A stretch of 64,000 nt of DNA from Belliella buryatensis (GTDB lineage: Bacteria > Bacteroidota > Bacteroidia > Cytophagales > Cyclobacteriaceae), in contig NZ_FZOK01000001.1 in the NCBI RefSeq assembly GCF_900188245.1, forward strand, positions 124,001-188,000, in the 5' to 3' direction. A program made the position numbers and the translations under genes. Of this stretch, positions 44,642 through 52,377 are shown piece by piece; positions within the stretch are counted from its first letter, which is position 1; each line of letters starts with the position of its first letter. The notes under the pieces were generated by a model, which worked only from the letters and a program-made list of their open reading frames with translations, made no database searches and was not told the origin of the DNA.

Positions 44642-45796
44642 TTATTTCCCAACTAAAGCAAAAATCTCAAAATCCATCAAATCTTCCTGAACATCTGGAT
44701 TATCAGGGTTATTAGTAGAAAGATAAAGTCCTTTTTTTCCGACAAAAGCATTCATCGGCAAATACTTTCCCTCTTCAAAATAGGTCTCTGTAAGTAGTTT
44801 TAGATCCTTGTCAAATACCATTACCACAAAGGGACCAGGGTTATTTCTCAAAGCCCGAACTTCTTCCTCGGTATTTACATCCAAATCAGGATAGGCAAAA
44901 CGATAAAAAACCTCTCGGTAAGGGTCATGAATCAAATTATCATATCGAGAGCTGGCGTTACTATACTTTTGAGACTGCAAAAATGCCCCATCTACTGGGA
45001 ACAAAGGAAGCTTGTCACTCAAATATTCACTTTTGGCTTCTTCTTTTTCTAAAGGCGAATTAAAATCAGATGCCCAATACAGCTGGTGATCTCCAAAAAA
45101 GGAATAAACGATTTTTCCTTCCCCCTCTGCCCTACTGAATTCAAAGCGCTTGAATCCATTTTCTAAATATTCACTAGGGTAGTGATGCATCAATAACTCA
45201 GTATCCAAGGTTTTTAAATCAAGTCTAAAACTCAATTTGGAAGAGGCCAACATCTCATTGGTCATTTCACGGTAGTTGTCTATGATAGCTGGTCTCGTCT
45301 TGAAGTTTATTTTACCACCCTGAATAATCGGAGGGCTTATAAAACTGATATTATGCACAAATCCTGCGGTATGATTTTCCGGTAAATTGTATTTGAACCT
45401 TTTTATCAAATTACCTGAACCATCTACTAATGAAAATGAAGCTCCTTGAAAAGGAAAAAGAAAAATACTATCTAAAGTATGTACATGAAATGCCATCAAC
45501 TCACCAACACCTTGATCACCTTCTTTTTCAAAAGGAATAGACTTGATCAATTTCCCTTCTTCTAAATCATACATTTGAAGTGAATTTGTAGCCCAATTAA
45601 TATTGAAGACTAATTCCTTTTCTGCCTCCACATATTGTAGACCCATACTAAAATCAGGAGTAGTTTCATCAATCAAAAGACTTACTTTGCCTTTTGATGT
45701 CATTTGAAATTCTTTTGTTGCTTTTCTAGAGCTCGAATCACAAGAGTAGCATAATAGTAGGGTAATGCAAAAAAAGAAAATATAAGTCTGTTTCAT
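44642..45796 (-). CDS. DUF4221 family lipoprotein
   Basis: 384 residues. Lipoprotein signal MKQTYIFFFCITLLLCYSC (Cys19). The rest is a beta-rich fold, probably a propeller, with a DUF4221-like pattern ('GLQYVEAEKELVFNINWATNSLQMYDLEEGKLIKSI', 'DPYREVFYRFAYPDL', 'ATLLTETYFEEGKYLP'-type end). DUF4221 proteins are frequent in Cyclobacteriaceae, often in several copies per genome; their role is not known. It is transcribed alone, 84 nt downstream of the VapB-like gene. Confidence 0.78.
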   Translation of the reverse strand: MKQTYIFFFCITLLLCYSCDSSSRKATKEFQMTSKGKVSLLIDETTPDFSMGLQYVEAEKELVFNINWATNSLQMYDLEEGKLIKSIPFEKEGDQGVGELMAFHVHTLDSIFLFPFQGASFSLVDGSGNLIKRFKYNLPENHTAGFVHNISFISPPIIQGGKINFKTRPAIIDNYREMTNEMLASSKLSFRLDLKTLDTELLMHHYPSEYLENGFKRFEFSRAEGEGKIVYSFFGDHQLYWASDFNSPLEKEEAKSEYLSDKLPLFPVDGAFLQSQKYSNASSRYDNLIHDPYREVFYRFAYPDLDVNTEEEVRALRNNPGPFVVMVFDKDLKLLTETYFEEGKYLPMNAFVGKKGLYLSTNNPDNPDVQEDLMDFEIFALVGK

Positions 45797-45880
45797 GAAA
45801 ACTGTTATTGAAATGAATTCAAACCTAATGATTTAATTTCAAAAATTCAATCCAGACTGAAGTATTAAAAACTACACCAT

Positions 45881-46087
45881 TCATTTTCTATTTATTTCAC
45901 GCAATTCCTGAGAAGAATATTTGAATTCCAATGGTTCATTCAAAACCAAAGCTCCAAGCTCTTTTAGTTTTTGAGATCTAATGTAAGTTTTCAAAGCTAT
46001 TTTCAAGGTATCTGTAACTGTACTAGACTTAGAAAGCTCCATTGCTTCGGCAATCAAATCATCTGGAATTATCGCTGTAACTTTCAT
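45881..46087 (-). CDS. VapB-type ribbon-helix-helix antitoxin, no toxin adjacent
   Basis: 68 residues: 'MKVTAIIPDDLIAEAMELSKSS' is a ribbon-helix-helix DNA-binding start, followed by 'TVTDTLKIALKTYI' and a toxin-neutralising tail (LGALVLNEPLEFKYSSQELREINRK). It matches DUF2191/VapB antitoxins. The PIN-domain VapC toxin normally follows within a few bases, but the next 84 nt are noncoding and lead into a DUF4221 gene. The antitoxin may be an orphan regulator or the remnant of a lost pair. Confidence 0.78.
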   Translation of the reverse strand: MKVTAIIPDDLIAEAMELSKSSTVTDTLKIALKTYIRSQKLKELGALVLNEPLEFKYSSQELREINRK

Positions 46088-46279
46088 GTTATTAAGTTTT
46101 TACAAAAACAAGATAAACGATCGGATAAAAAAATCCTAACGGAATAAAAGCAATTATCAGGACAAATAAACAAGATATCATTTGATTGATTTGGCTCTAC
46201 AAATATTTAGCCTTGGGTATAACTTGGCCGTGGCGGATTTCAACTATAATTCAATTTATTTCACGAAGTATATATCATT

Positions 46280-47149
46280 TCAACAACCCAAAACCTTCTC
46301 TAAAGCTGGATTCCTATTCCCCTTTTTCCACACTGAATAAAGCTCCGTTTTTTGCTTGATCCTATTCAATTCTATAAATTTCACCTTGAGGTCATACCCC
46401 TGTTGCAGGGAAGTTGGTATGATAGCTACCCCTAGACCTGCTTCCACCAGTTTGAAAATAGTCAAAGCATGGACAGACTTATGAGTAATTCTAGGAGAAA
46501 AGTTTTGGTCCTCACAAATTGACATGATCTTATCATAGTAAATGGAAGAGTAGTCATGGGAAAAGAAGATAAAGTTTTCTTCCTTCAATTGCGATACATT
46601 TTTGAATTTATCTTCAGACAAATCGTGGTCTGAAGGCAGGACCAATGAAAAAGTATCCTCTTGCACCATTTTCATCTGTAGTACCTCAGGAACCCGCGCT
46701 AGCCTCACAAAACCCAAATCCAATTTATCCTTTTCGAGCATCTCAATTTGTAAAGTGTTGCTGAGTTCCTCCATAGTGGTTTGGATACCTGGGAAATGCT
46801 GGGAGATTTTCACCAAAAGTTCAGGTAGGATAGTATGGGCAGCAGATCCAAGAAACCCTATTCTAAGTTCACCAATATTTCCAATTGCAATCTCCTTGAG
46901 TTGGGTTTTGGTGAGTTCGAGGTGGTTGAAAATGTAATCTACTTCAGACTTGAGGTAATGTCCTGCAGCTGTTAATTCTACTCTTCTCTTAGTTCTTTCA
47001 AAAAGCTGCACCGCTAATATTTCCTCCATCTGCTTAATCTGACGGCTGAGTCCTGGTTGTGAGATAAATAAGCGTTCCGCTGCCCTACCAAAGTTCAGTT
47101 CTTCGGCTACGGCACGGAAATATTCGAGGTGTCTTAATTCTATATTCAT
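46280..47149 (-). CDS. LysR family transcriptional regulator, probable hut regulator
   Basis: 289 residues. The winged HTH (1-60, 'MNIELRHLEYFRAVAEELNFGRAAERLFISQPGLSRQIKQME') is followed by a periplasmic-binding-like effector domain (about 88-285). It is divergent from hutH across a 180-bp gap that holds the putative hut element, so control of histidine degradation is a fair guess; urocanate or histidine would be a natural inducer. The regulator's own start at 47149 is supported by the family-typical opening. Confidence 0.88.
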   Translation of the reverse strand: MNIELRHLEYFRAVAEELNFGRAAERLFISQPGLSRQIKQMEEILAVQLFERTKRRVELTAAGHYLKSEVDYIFNHLELTKTQLKEIAIGNIGELRIGFLGSAAHTILPELLVKISQHFPGIQTTMEELSNTLQIEMLEKDKLDLGFVRLARVPEVLQMKMVQEDTFSLVLPSDHDLSEDKFKNVSQLKEENFIFFSHDYSSIYYDKIMSICEDQNFSPRITHKSVHALTIFKLVEAGLGVAIIPTSLQQGYDLKVKFIELNRIKQKTELYSVWKKGNRNPALEKVLGC

Positions 47150-47158
47150 TTTTTGGCT

Positions 47159-47313
47159 TCTCGCAAAGGAATCAAAGGTGCAGAGATCGCAATTTAATAA
47201 ATAACCTAGAGTAATTACAAGTTGATAAATATAGTATTTATAATTATCATAAGGTATACTTAATTTTGTTTAATGTCTCTTGCGGACTTAGCTTCTCTGG
47301 GTTCTTTGCGAGA
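47159..47313. repeat. Inverted pair of interspersed-type repeats around the lysR-hutH gap
   Basis: TCTCGCAAAG (47159-47168) and CTTTGCGAGA (47304-47313) are perfect inverted copies near either end of the gap. Surrounding bases (GCAGAGA, CTTGCGGACTTAGC) also resemble the 'CGCAAAG' intergenic repeat type I recall from Bacteroidota. Confidence 0.45.
47234..47268 (+). promoter_or_regulatory. hutH promoter region with shared 16-bp hut element
   Basis: GTATTTATAATTATCA (47234-47249), 11 nt, TAATTTTG (47261-47268). The same 16 bp and the same 11-nt spacing occur before hutI. No TTG -33 element is present, consistent with an activator site covering that position. Predicted leader about 55 nt. Confidence 0.55.
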
Positions 47314-47329
47314 GGAAATACTTTAGATT

Positions 47330-48901
47330 ATGAAAACTACCTTCCAATACGGCCAACAACTTCTCACTGCTTCCATAGCCCTGAGTATAGCTAAAGATGA
47401 AATCCAAGGTATCCTCACAGAGGAGACTAGAAAAAAAGTTCGAGCTAGTGCTTCAGCTGTAGAAAAAATTGTTGCAAATGGAAAACCTGTCTATGGGATC
47501 AATACCGGTTTTGGTCCACTTTGTACCACGATGATTTCGCCTGACCAAACTCGAAAGCTTCAGGAAAATATCTTGAAAAGCCATGCTGTTGGAGTGGGGG
47601 AACCCATTCCTATCGATATTTCAAAAGTGATGATGATCCTAAAGATTCATGCTCTAGCTAAAGGATATTCAGGTATACAGGAAGCTACGCTAGACAGAAT
47701 GATCTGGCACGTAGAAAATAATGCCATTCCTGTAGTCCCAAAACAGGGCTCCGTGGGTGCATCAGGAGATTTAGCACCTCTTTCGCATTTATTTTTACCC
47801 TTAATCGGCCTAGGAAAAGTCCATTACAAAGGCGAGGTCATTCCTACACAAAAGCTATTTCAGCTTCATCAGCTTGCCTCAATTCCTTTAGGACCAAAAG
47901 AAGGTTTGGCACTCATTAATGGAACCCAGTTCATGGCTGCTTTTGGGGTAAAAGTCCTAGAAAGATTCTACAATATTCTCGCCCATGCGGACATTACCGG
48001 AGCGATGATGTTGGAAGGTTTGCTCGGTTCAATCAAGCCATTTTCCTCCGAACTCCACGAACTCCGTCCCTATGCTGGAAACCAACATGTAGCCCAGACC
48101 ATCCTAAACCTCTTGCATGAATCCGAAATCGTACATTCCCATGCAGCGTGCGCGAGGGTTCAAGATCCGTATTCACTTCGCTGTATGCCACAAGTGCATG
48201 GAGCTTCTAGAAATGCCTGGCTACATCTGAAACAAACCTTGGAGATCGAGATCAATTCGGTCACCGACAATCCTGTTGTCTTCGATGAAAACCATACCAT
48301 CAGCGGTGGAAACTTCCATGGACAACCAATTGCCATGCCTTTGGACTATGCCTGTCTGGCTGCCTCCGAAATCGGCAATATTTCGGACAGAAGGATTTAC
48401 CTTTCCCTGGAAGGAGATACTCCCGGAGTACCTAAATTACTTCTGAAGGAAACAGGGCTGAATTCCGGTTTTATGATCCCACAGTACACCACTGCAGCTT
48501 TGGCAAGTGAAAACAAAGGACTTTGCTTCCCTTCTTCGGCAGACAGCATCCCAACTTCGCTTGGTCAGGAAGACCATGTGAGTATGGGAAGTATAGGAGC
48601 CAGGAAAGCCCTTCAGGTAATAGAAAATGTAGAAAAAATCCTTGGTGTAGAACTATACTGTGCAGCCCAGGCTGTGGACTTTCATGCCCCATTGAAATCC
48701 GGGAAAATCATGACCGCCCTCTACGAACATGTACGCACCAAAATCAAACATGTCACCGAAGATCAGATCATGTATGAAGATATGGAAATCGCTATTGAGA
48801 TGATCCGAAGTGGGGAATTGCTTACCATAGCGAGAGAAGTTGCAGAGAAAGAAGGATTGGAATTGGAGACGCAATGGTCAGGGGACTTTGATAAATGGTA
48901 A
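47330..48901 (+). CDS. hutH: Histidine ammonia-lyase
   Basis: 523 residues, aromatic ammonia-lyase family. The MIO cofactor forms from Ala144-Ser145-Gly146 in GSVGASGDLAPL. 'YGINTGFGPLC', 'NGTQFMAAFG', 'QDPYSLRCMPQVHGA' and 'SGGNFHGQPIAM' are further active-site segments. It deaminates histidine to urocanate. Base composition is clearly richer in G+C than in the AT-rich islet that follows it. hutI, hutU and hutG lie downstream but are not contiguous. Confidence 0.96.
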   Translation: MKTTFQYGQQLLTASIALSIAKDEIQGILTEETRKKVRASASAVEKIVANGKPVYGINTGFGPLCTTMISPDQTRKLQENILKSHAVGVGEPIPIDISKVMMILKIHALAKGYSGIQEATLDRMIWHVENNAIPVVPKQGSVGASGDLAPLSHLFLPLIGLGKVHYKGEVIPTQKLFQLHQLASIPLGPKEGLALINGTQFMAAFGVKVLERFYNILAHADITGAMMLEGLLGSIKPFSSELHELRPYAGNQHVAQTILNLLHESEIVHSHAACARVQDPYSLRCMPQVHGASRNAWLHLKQTLEIEINSVTDNPVVFDENHTISGGNFHGQPIAMPLDYACLAASEIGNISDRRIYLSLEGDTPGVPKLLLKETGLNSGFMIPQYTTAALASENKGLCFPSSADSIPTSLGQEDHVSMGSIGARKALQVIENVEKILGVELYCAAQAVDFHAPLKSGKIMTALYEHVRTKIKHVTEDQIMYEDMEIAIEMIRSGELLTIAREVAEKEGLELETQWSGDFDKW

Positions 48902-48981
48902 AAAGTTCAAGTCTGCAATTGTAATCAGAAAAACTTGCTTTGATCAGGAAGGAGTAAGTACTGAACCAATAGAGTTTTTTC

Positions 48982-50142
48982 TTATTTCAGTTCGAACTCC
49001 ACCAAGACATGATAATCACCTTTTAATTTTTCTTTGTTTTCCTGAAAAAAACCATGAATATCATCAGGCAAGGGCGTTAAGCTTCTTCCTTGAAAAGTTT
49101 CAATATAACTATTGTACAATTGACTGGATGAAAACAAACAAACAAAGCCAAATTCAGAAAAAGTCCATGGATAATATTTAAGCGTAAAACCATCTAAATC
49201 ATTAATGAAATTTTTTGCTTGATAAATTATTGATAATGAGTCATTTAAAATTAAAAGGTGGTTATCTTTATATCCTTGTTGAAATGTAACCAGAAAAGAA
49301 TCTTTGTAAGGAGCAAATAACCCAATATTCTCAACTATTTCATTTTCTGAAACATAGGGTAGTCTTTTATTATGATTTAGATTAAAATCAATTCTTTTTA
49401 AATCATCAATGCTGTTTTTTCCTAAGTCGAATTCAATTTGATTTTTTAAAATACCACTACTATCAAAAAATGCTATAGAATAGGAAAATGGGATATTGAA
49501 TATAACTTGGTTATTTTTTTGGTTTTTGATAAAACCATTATTGTCCGAATAACGCAATTTTTCAAAACCTTTCTTTATATCAACGAAACCTTGTATTTTG
49601 GAGTTTTCGATCCGCAAAAAATTAAAATTTTGCCAACTGATTTTATTGTCCATATACTCCAAAATAAAGTTTTCTCCACGAAAAAAATTAGGACCATCCA
49701 CATATTGCCTTATTTCCTCAATAAAATTACCATCCAGATCATAAGTCAAAATTTTCCCAAGTATTTTATCCTTAATAAACAATTTGTTGTTATTGATGCA
49801 GAAATCCTCAAGCAGGTAAAACTCGGATGGGCCTTTACCTGTGGACATAATTGATTTAACCAGTTTACCTGATCTATCAAAAATTAATAAATTGCTAAGG
49901 ACTCGATCCTCAACATAAATTTTATTTTTGTGGAAAACAATTTTATAAGGTTTAACCAATGGAATTTCCTCTGGTGTATCCAAAAGGATGTAGTTCACAT
50001 TTTGAGCTATATCAGAAATTGAATTAACCTCTGATTCCGAAAGGTTTATATCAATTTTTTGGACATCAAAATCCTGCAACTTCCCATTACAGCCACATAA
50101 AAATGAAAATGAAAGAAATAGTACAAAAACATGTCTATACAT
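48982..50142 (-). CDS. Six-bladed beta-propeller lipoprotein
   Basis: 386 residues. Lipoprotein signal ending FLCGC (Cys18). The rest is a repetitive beta-propeller with blade motifs such as 'YKIVFHKNKIYVEDRVLSNLLIFDRSGKLV', 'GKGPSEFYLLEDFCINNNKLFIKD' and 'LTYDLDGNFIEEI', typical of the 6-bladed propeller (DUF5128/BF3558-like) family. Downstream of a small secreted peptide gene (62 nt gap), same strand. The gene is very AT-rich compared with the flanking hut genes. In other Bacteroidota this propeller type often accompanies NVEALA-like small peptides. Confidence 0.8.
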   Translation of the reverse strand: MYRHVFVLFLSFSFLCGCNGKLQDFDVQKIDINLSESEVNSISDIAQNVNYILLDTPEEIPLVKPYKIVFHKNKIYVEDRVLSNLLIFDRSGKLVKSIMSTGKGPSEFYLLEDFCINNNKLFIKDKILGKILTYDLDGNFIEEIRQYVDGPNFFRGENFILEYMDNKISWQNFNFLRIENSKIQGFVDIKKGFEKLRYSDNNGFIKNQKNNQVIFNIPFSYSIAFFDSSGILKNQIEFDLGKNSIDDLKRIDFNLNHNKRLPYVSENEIVENIGLFAPYKDSFLVTFQQGYKDNHLLILNDSLSIIYQAKNFINDLDGFTLKYYPWTFSEFGFVCLFSSSQLYNSYIETFQGRSLTPLPDDIHGFFQENKEKLKGDYHVLVEFELK

Positions 50143-50204
50143 TTTTGGGACTTTTTTCGGTTTAAAAAGGAAGGACTAACCCTTCCCTTCTATGAATAGA
50201 ATAT

Positions 50205-50402
50205 TTAGCAAACTGTTTGATCTGATACTGAACAGGTTGCATTAGGTTCTTCCCTACAAACCTTCCATGGTTCCCCACTTGAACATTTTAGATCTTTCAT
50301 TTCATAACCCTCTACGTCATCACCATCTTGTCCAAATGAAGATCCGATTGAAAAGGAAAAACAAAAAACAGTCAATAATAGAAATGTTTTTAAATGCTTC
50401 AT
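50205..50402 (-). CDS. Small secreted four-cysteine peptide
   Basis: 65 residues: signal peptide (MKHLKTFLLLTVFCFSFSIGSSFG) then about 41 mature residues, acidic at first (QDGDDVEGYEMKDLK) and with cysteines at 40, 49, 57 and 65, the last being the C-terminal residue. Two disulfides are possible. The arrangement recalls NVEALA-type peptides that precede propeller lipoproteins in Bacteroides, but the NVEAL motif itself is absent. It is the upstream gene of the propeller pair. Function unknown. Confidence 0.65.
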   Translation of the reverse strand: MKHLKTFLLLTVFCFSFSIGSSFGQDGDDVEGYEMKDLKCSSGEPWKVCREEPNATCSVSDQTVC

Positions 50403-50563
50403 AATAATGTGTTTTTAAATAAATTAATGATTAAAATGTATAATTGAAATTAAGAAAATAAATGTTTTGATCCAAAATCACTAACCACTAATAACTATTT
50501 ACTTGCCCTAAATTGCACTATTCAAATAGTCAATTTCAAAACAATCTTTTAAAAATTAGTTTA

Positions 50564-50575
50564 CCCCCCCCCCCC
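50564..50575. repeat. C12 homopolymer
   Basis: Twelve consecutive C in AT-rich intergenic DNA, 162 bp upstream of the peptide start codon and 416 bp upstream of hutI. Such tracts slip during replication and could vary in length between cells; a sequencing length error is also possible. Confidence 0.85.
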
Positions 50576-50725
50576 GAATTCAAACTAAAATGTAAGTAAA
50601 ATCCATTTTTTCGATAGATTAAACTTTTTTTATAGTTTTTGAAAAAAAGTTGGAGTACAATTTCAGGTCTCAGCATTAAATCGATTTATATTATTCCTCT
50701 TAGTTATCAATAAGAGATCGAATTG

Positions 50726-50760
50726 GTATTTATAATTATCAGTTCTAAAAGTTAACTTTG
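50726..50760 (+). promoter_or_regulatory. hutI promoter region with shared 16-bp hut element
   Basis: GTATTTATAATTATCA (50726-50741), 11 nt, TAACTTTG (50753-50760), identical in layout to the hutH promoter. It predicts a leader of about 225 nt for hutI. Confidence 0.55.
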
Positions 50761-50845
50761 GAAAAGTTAAACTGAAAACAACAGGGATTTTGAAACCATG
50801 TAGACTGTCCTCTGAATTGCAAATTCCTAGAAACTATAGGATCTT

Positions 50846-50880
50846 AACCTTTGAGGTCTTTTTTTTAGACCTCGAAGGTT
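50846..50880. repeat. REP-like palindrome 1 in hutI leader
   Basis: 14-bp arms (AACCTTTGAGGTCT / AGACCTCGAAGGTT, one wobble) with a 7-nt T loop. The T-run is in the loop, so this is not a normal terminator. Confidence 0.65.
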
Positions 50881-50947
50881 TATCCCAAGGATAAAGCACA
50901 AAACCAGGTCTTCTAGGATTTCAATAATTCAAAATCTAAACCATAAA

Positions 50948-50978
50948 GACCTTCGAGGTTTTGAAAATCTCAAAGGTC
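50948..50978. repeat. REP-like palindrome 2 in hutI leader
   Basis: 15-bp arms (GACCTTCGAGGTTTT / AAAATCTCAAAGGTC, two wobble positions) around one G, ending 13 nt before the hutI ATG. It shares the ACCTTCGAGGT core with palindrome 1. Confidence 0.65.
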
Positions 50979-50991
50979 AAACCAAAAATAT

Positions 50992-52236
50992 ATGCAAACC
51001 ATCAAACACACCTTCATCGGCCCCATTCGCCAAGCCGTCACCATGGCCAACCTCCCACTCAAAGGCGCATTGAAAGATGAACAGCTGCAAGTTATCCAAG
51101 AAGCAGGCATTTTGATAAAGGATGAAGAAATCTATGAAATAGGCCCCTATTGGGATCTTTATCCTGAAGCTCAATCCATCGGAGCAGAGATGATATCCTT
51201 GAAAGGAGATTTTGTTGCACTGCCTGGATTAGTTGATTGCCATACACATATTTGTTTTGGAGGTAGTCGTGCACAAGATTATGCCATGCGCAATGCGGGG
51301 AAATCCTACTTAGAGATTGCTAAATCTGGAGGAGGGATTTGGGATACCGTCTCCCAAACGCGGAAGGCTAGCCTTGACAAACTAGCTCAGCTGACTGTGC
51401 AAAGAGCCAATAGGCACCTCAAAGATGGGATTACTACAATTGAAGTAAAAAGTGGCTATGGCTTAGCTATTGAAGAAGAACTCAAAATGCTTAGAGCGAT
51501 CAAACTAGCCAATAAAAATACATTAGCTGATTTGATTCCAACCTGCCTTGCCGCCCATATCCCCCCCAAGGATTTTCAAGGTACAAATAAAGATTACTTG
51601 AAGACCATTGCTGACGAGGTTTTTCCAATCCTCAAAATAGAAGGATTATCCAATCGGATCGATGCATTTATAGAGGAAACAGCTTTTACAGCCGAAGATA
51701 TTCAACCCTACTTCCAAAAAGCCAAGGAAATGGGCTTTGATATTACGGTGCATGCGGATCAGTTTCATGCTGGCGGTTCTCAGGTAGCCGTGAATATCGG
51801 CGCAATCTCCGCAGACCATCTAGAATCCAGTACAGATAAGGAAATTGAGTTATTGGCAAGTTCAGATACCATAGCTGTTGCCCTTCCGGGAGCATCTTTA
51901 GGCTTAGGTATGGCTTACACGCCAGCTAGAAAATTACTCGATTCAGGAGCTACTTTGGCTATCGCCTCTGACTGGAATCCTGGCTCTGCCCCGATGGGAG
52001 ATTTACTGATGCAAGCCTCTGTTTTGGGTACTTTCGAAAAACTAAGCAATGCAGAAGTATTGGCAGGAATAACTTATCGAGCTGCTGCAGCTTTAGGGAT
52101 AAAAAACCGAGGAACGCTTGAAGTCGGGAAGCTTGCAGATATTATCCTTTTTCCTACGGACGATTATCAAGAGATTACTTATCAGCAAGGAAGATTGAAA
52201 CCGACAATTATTATTAAAAATGGAGTTAAGGTTTAA
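50992..52236 (+). CDS. hutI: Imidazolonepropionase
   Basis: 414 residues of the amidohydrolase superfamily. Metal ligands His84 and His86 in VDCHTHICFGG, then 'TTIEVKSGYG', 'VHADQFHAGG' and 'ASDWNPGSAP' (Asp). It opens the imidazolone ring to give N-formimidoyl-glutamate. The start ATG at 50992 is just after a palindrome that could hide the ribosome site in a hairpin. The next gene hutU is 141 nt downstream across a repeat-filled gap. Confidence 0.95.
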   Translation: MQTIKHTFIGPIRQAVTMANLPLKGALKDEQLQVIQEAGILIKDEEIYEIGPYWDLYPEAQSIGAEMISLKGDFVALPGLVDCHTHICFGGSRAQDYAMRNAGKSYLEIAKSGGGIWDTVSQTRKASLDKLAQLTVQRANRHLKDGITTIEVKSGYGLAIEEELKMLRAIKLANKNTLADLIPTCLAAHIPPKDFQGTNKDYLKTIADEVFPILKIEGLSNRIDAFIEETAFTAEDIQPYFQKAKEMGFDITVHADQFHAGGSQVAVNIGAISADHLESSTDKEIELLASSDTIAVALPGASLGLGMAYTPARKLLDSGATLAIASDWNPGSAPMGDLLMQASVLGTFEKLSNAEVLAGITYRAAAALGIKNRGTLEVGKLADIILFPTDDYQEITYQQGRLKPTIIIKNGVKV

Positions 52237-52345
52237 TTGAAATAAAGTAGAAATCCGATTGAAATAAAATAGAAATATGGTTGAAATAAGCTAACACAAA
52301 ATATTTCTATTCTTTTTCGAGAAGCATATTTCTACTGTATTTCAG
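52237..52345. repeat. 22-nt direct and inverted repeats between hutI and hutU
   Basis: Two full 22-nt direct copies (52237-52258, 52259-52280; TTGAAATAAA(G/A)TAGAAAT...) and a partial third (52281-52289), then an inverted copy at 52325-52345. AATAGAAATAT (52268-52278) and ATATTTCTATT (52301-52311) form a further perfect 11-bp inverted repeat. The first copy begins right after the hutI stop codon. Confidence 0.8.
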
Positions 52346-52377
52346 ATTGCCATACAAAGACCATTAAATAAAATATC

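Larger units (their letters stand above)
50403..50991. other. Gene-free 589-bp region upstream of hutI
   Basis: No convincing ORF on either strand. It contains a C12 homopolymer (50564-50575), the 16-bp hut element and -7 box (50726-50760), and two palindromes (50846-50880 and 50948-50978). The left half is very AT-rich and presumably holds the promoter of the small peptide gene, but no consensus -7 box was found for it. Confidence 0.75.

Noticed and set aside
45797-45880. Search for a VapC toxin next to the VapB-like gene
   Set aside because: The 84-nt gap is noncoding and too short; no PIN-domain pattern is seen on either side.
48840-49181. 113-codon plus-strand ORF after hutH
   Set aside because: Overlaps the hutH 3' end in another frame and the propeller gene on the other strand; no recognisable protein features.
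50846-50880. Hairpin with T-run considered as a terminator
   Set aside because: The T-run is in the loop, not after the stem, on the hutI-sense strand; the related second palindrome has no T-run either.
52237-52345. Repeat cluster considered as a CRISPR array
   Set aside because: Copies are directly adjacent with no spacers, and one is inverted; no cas genes nearby.
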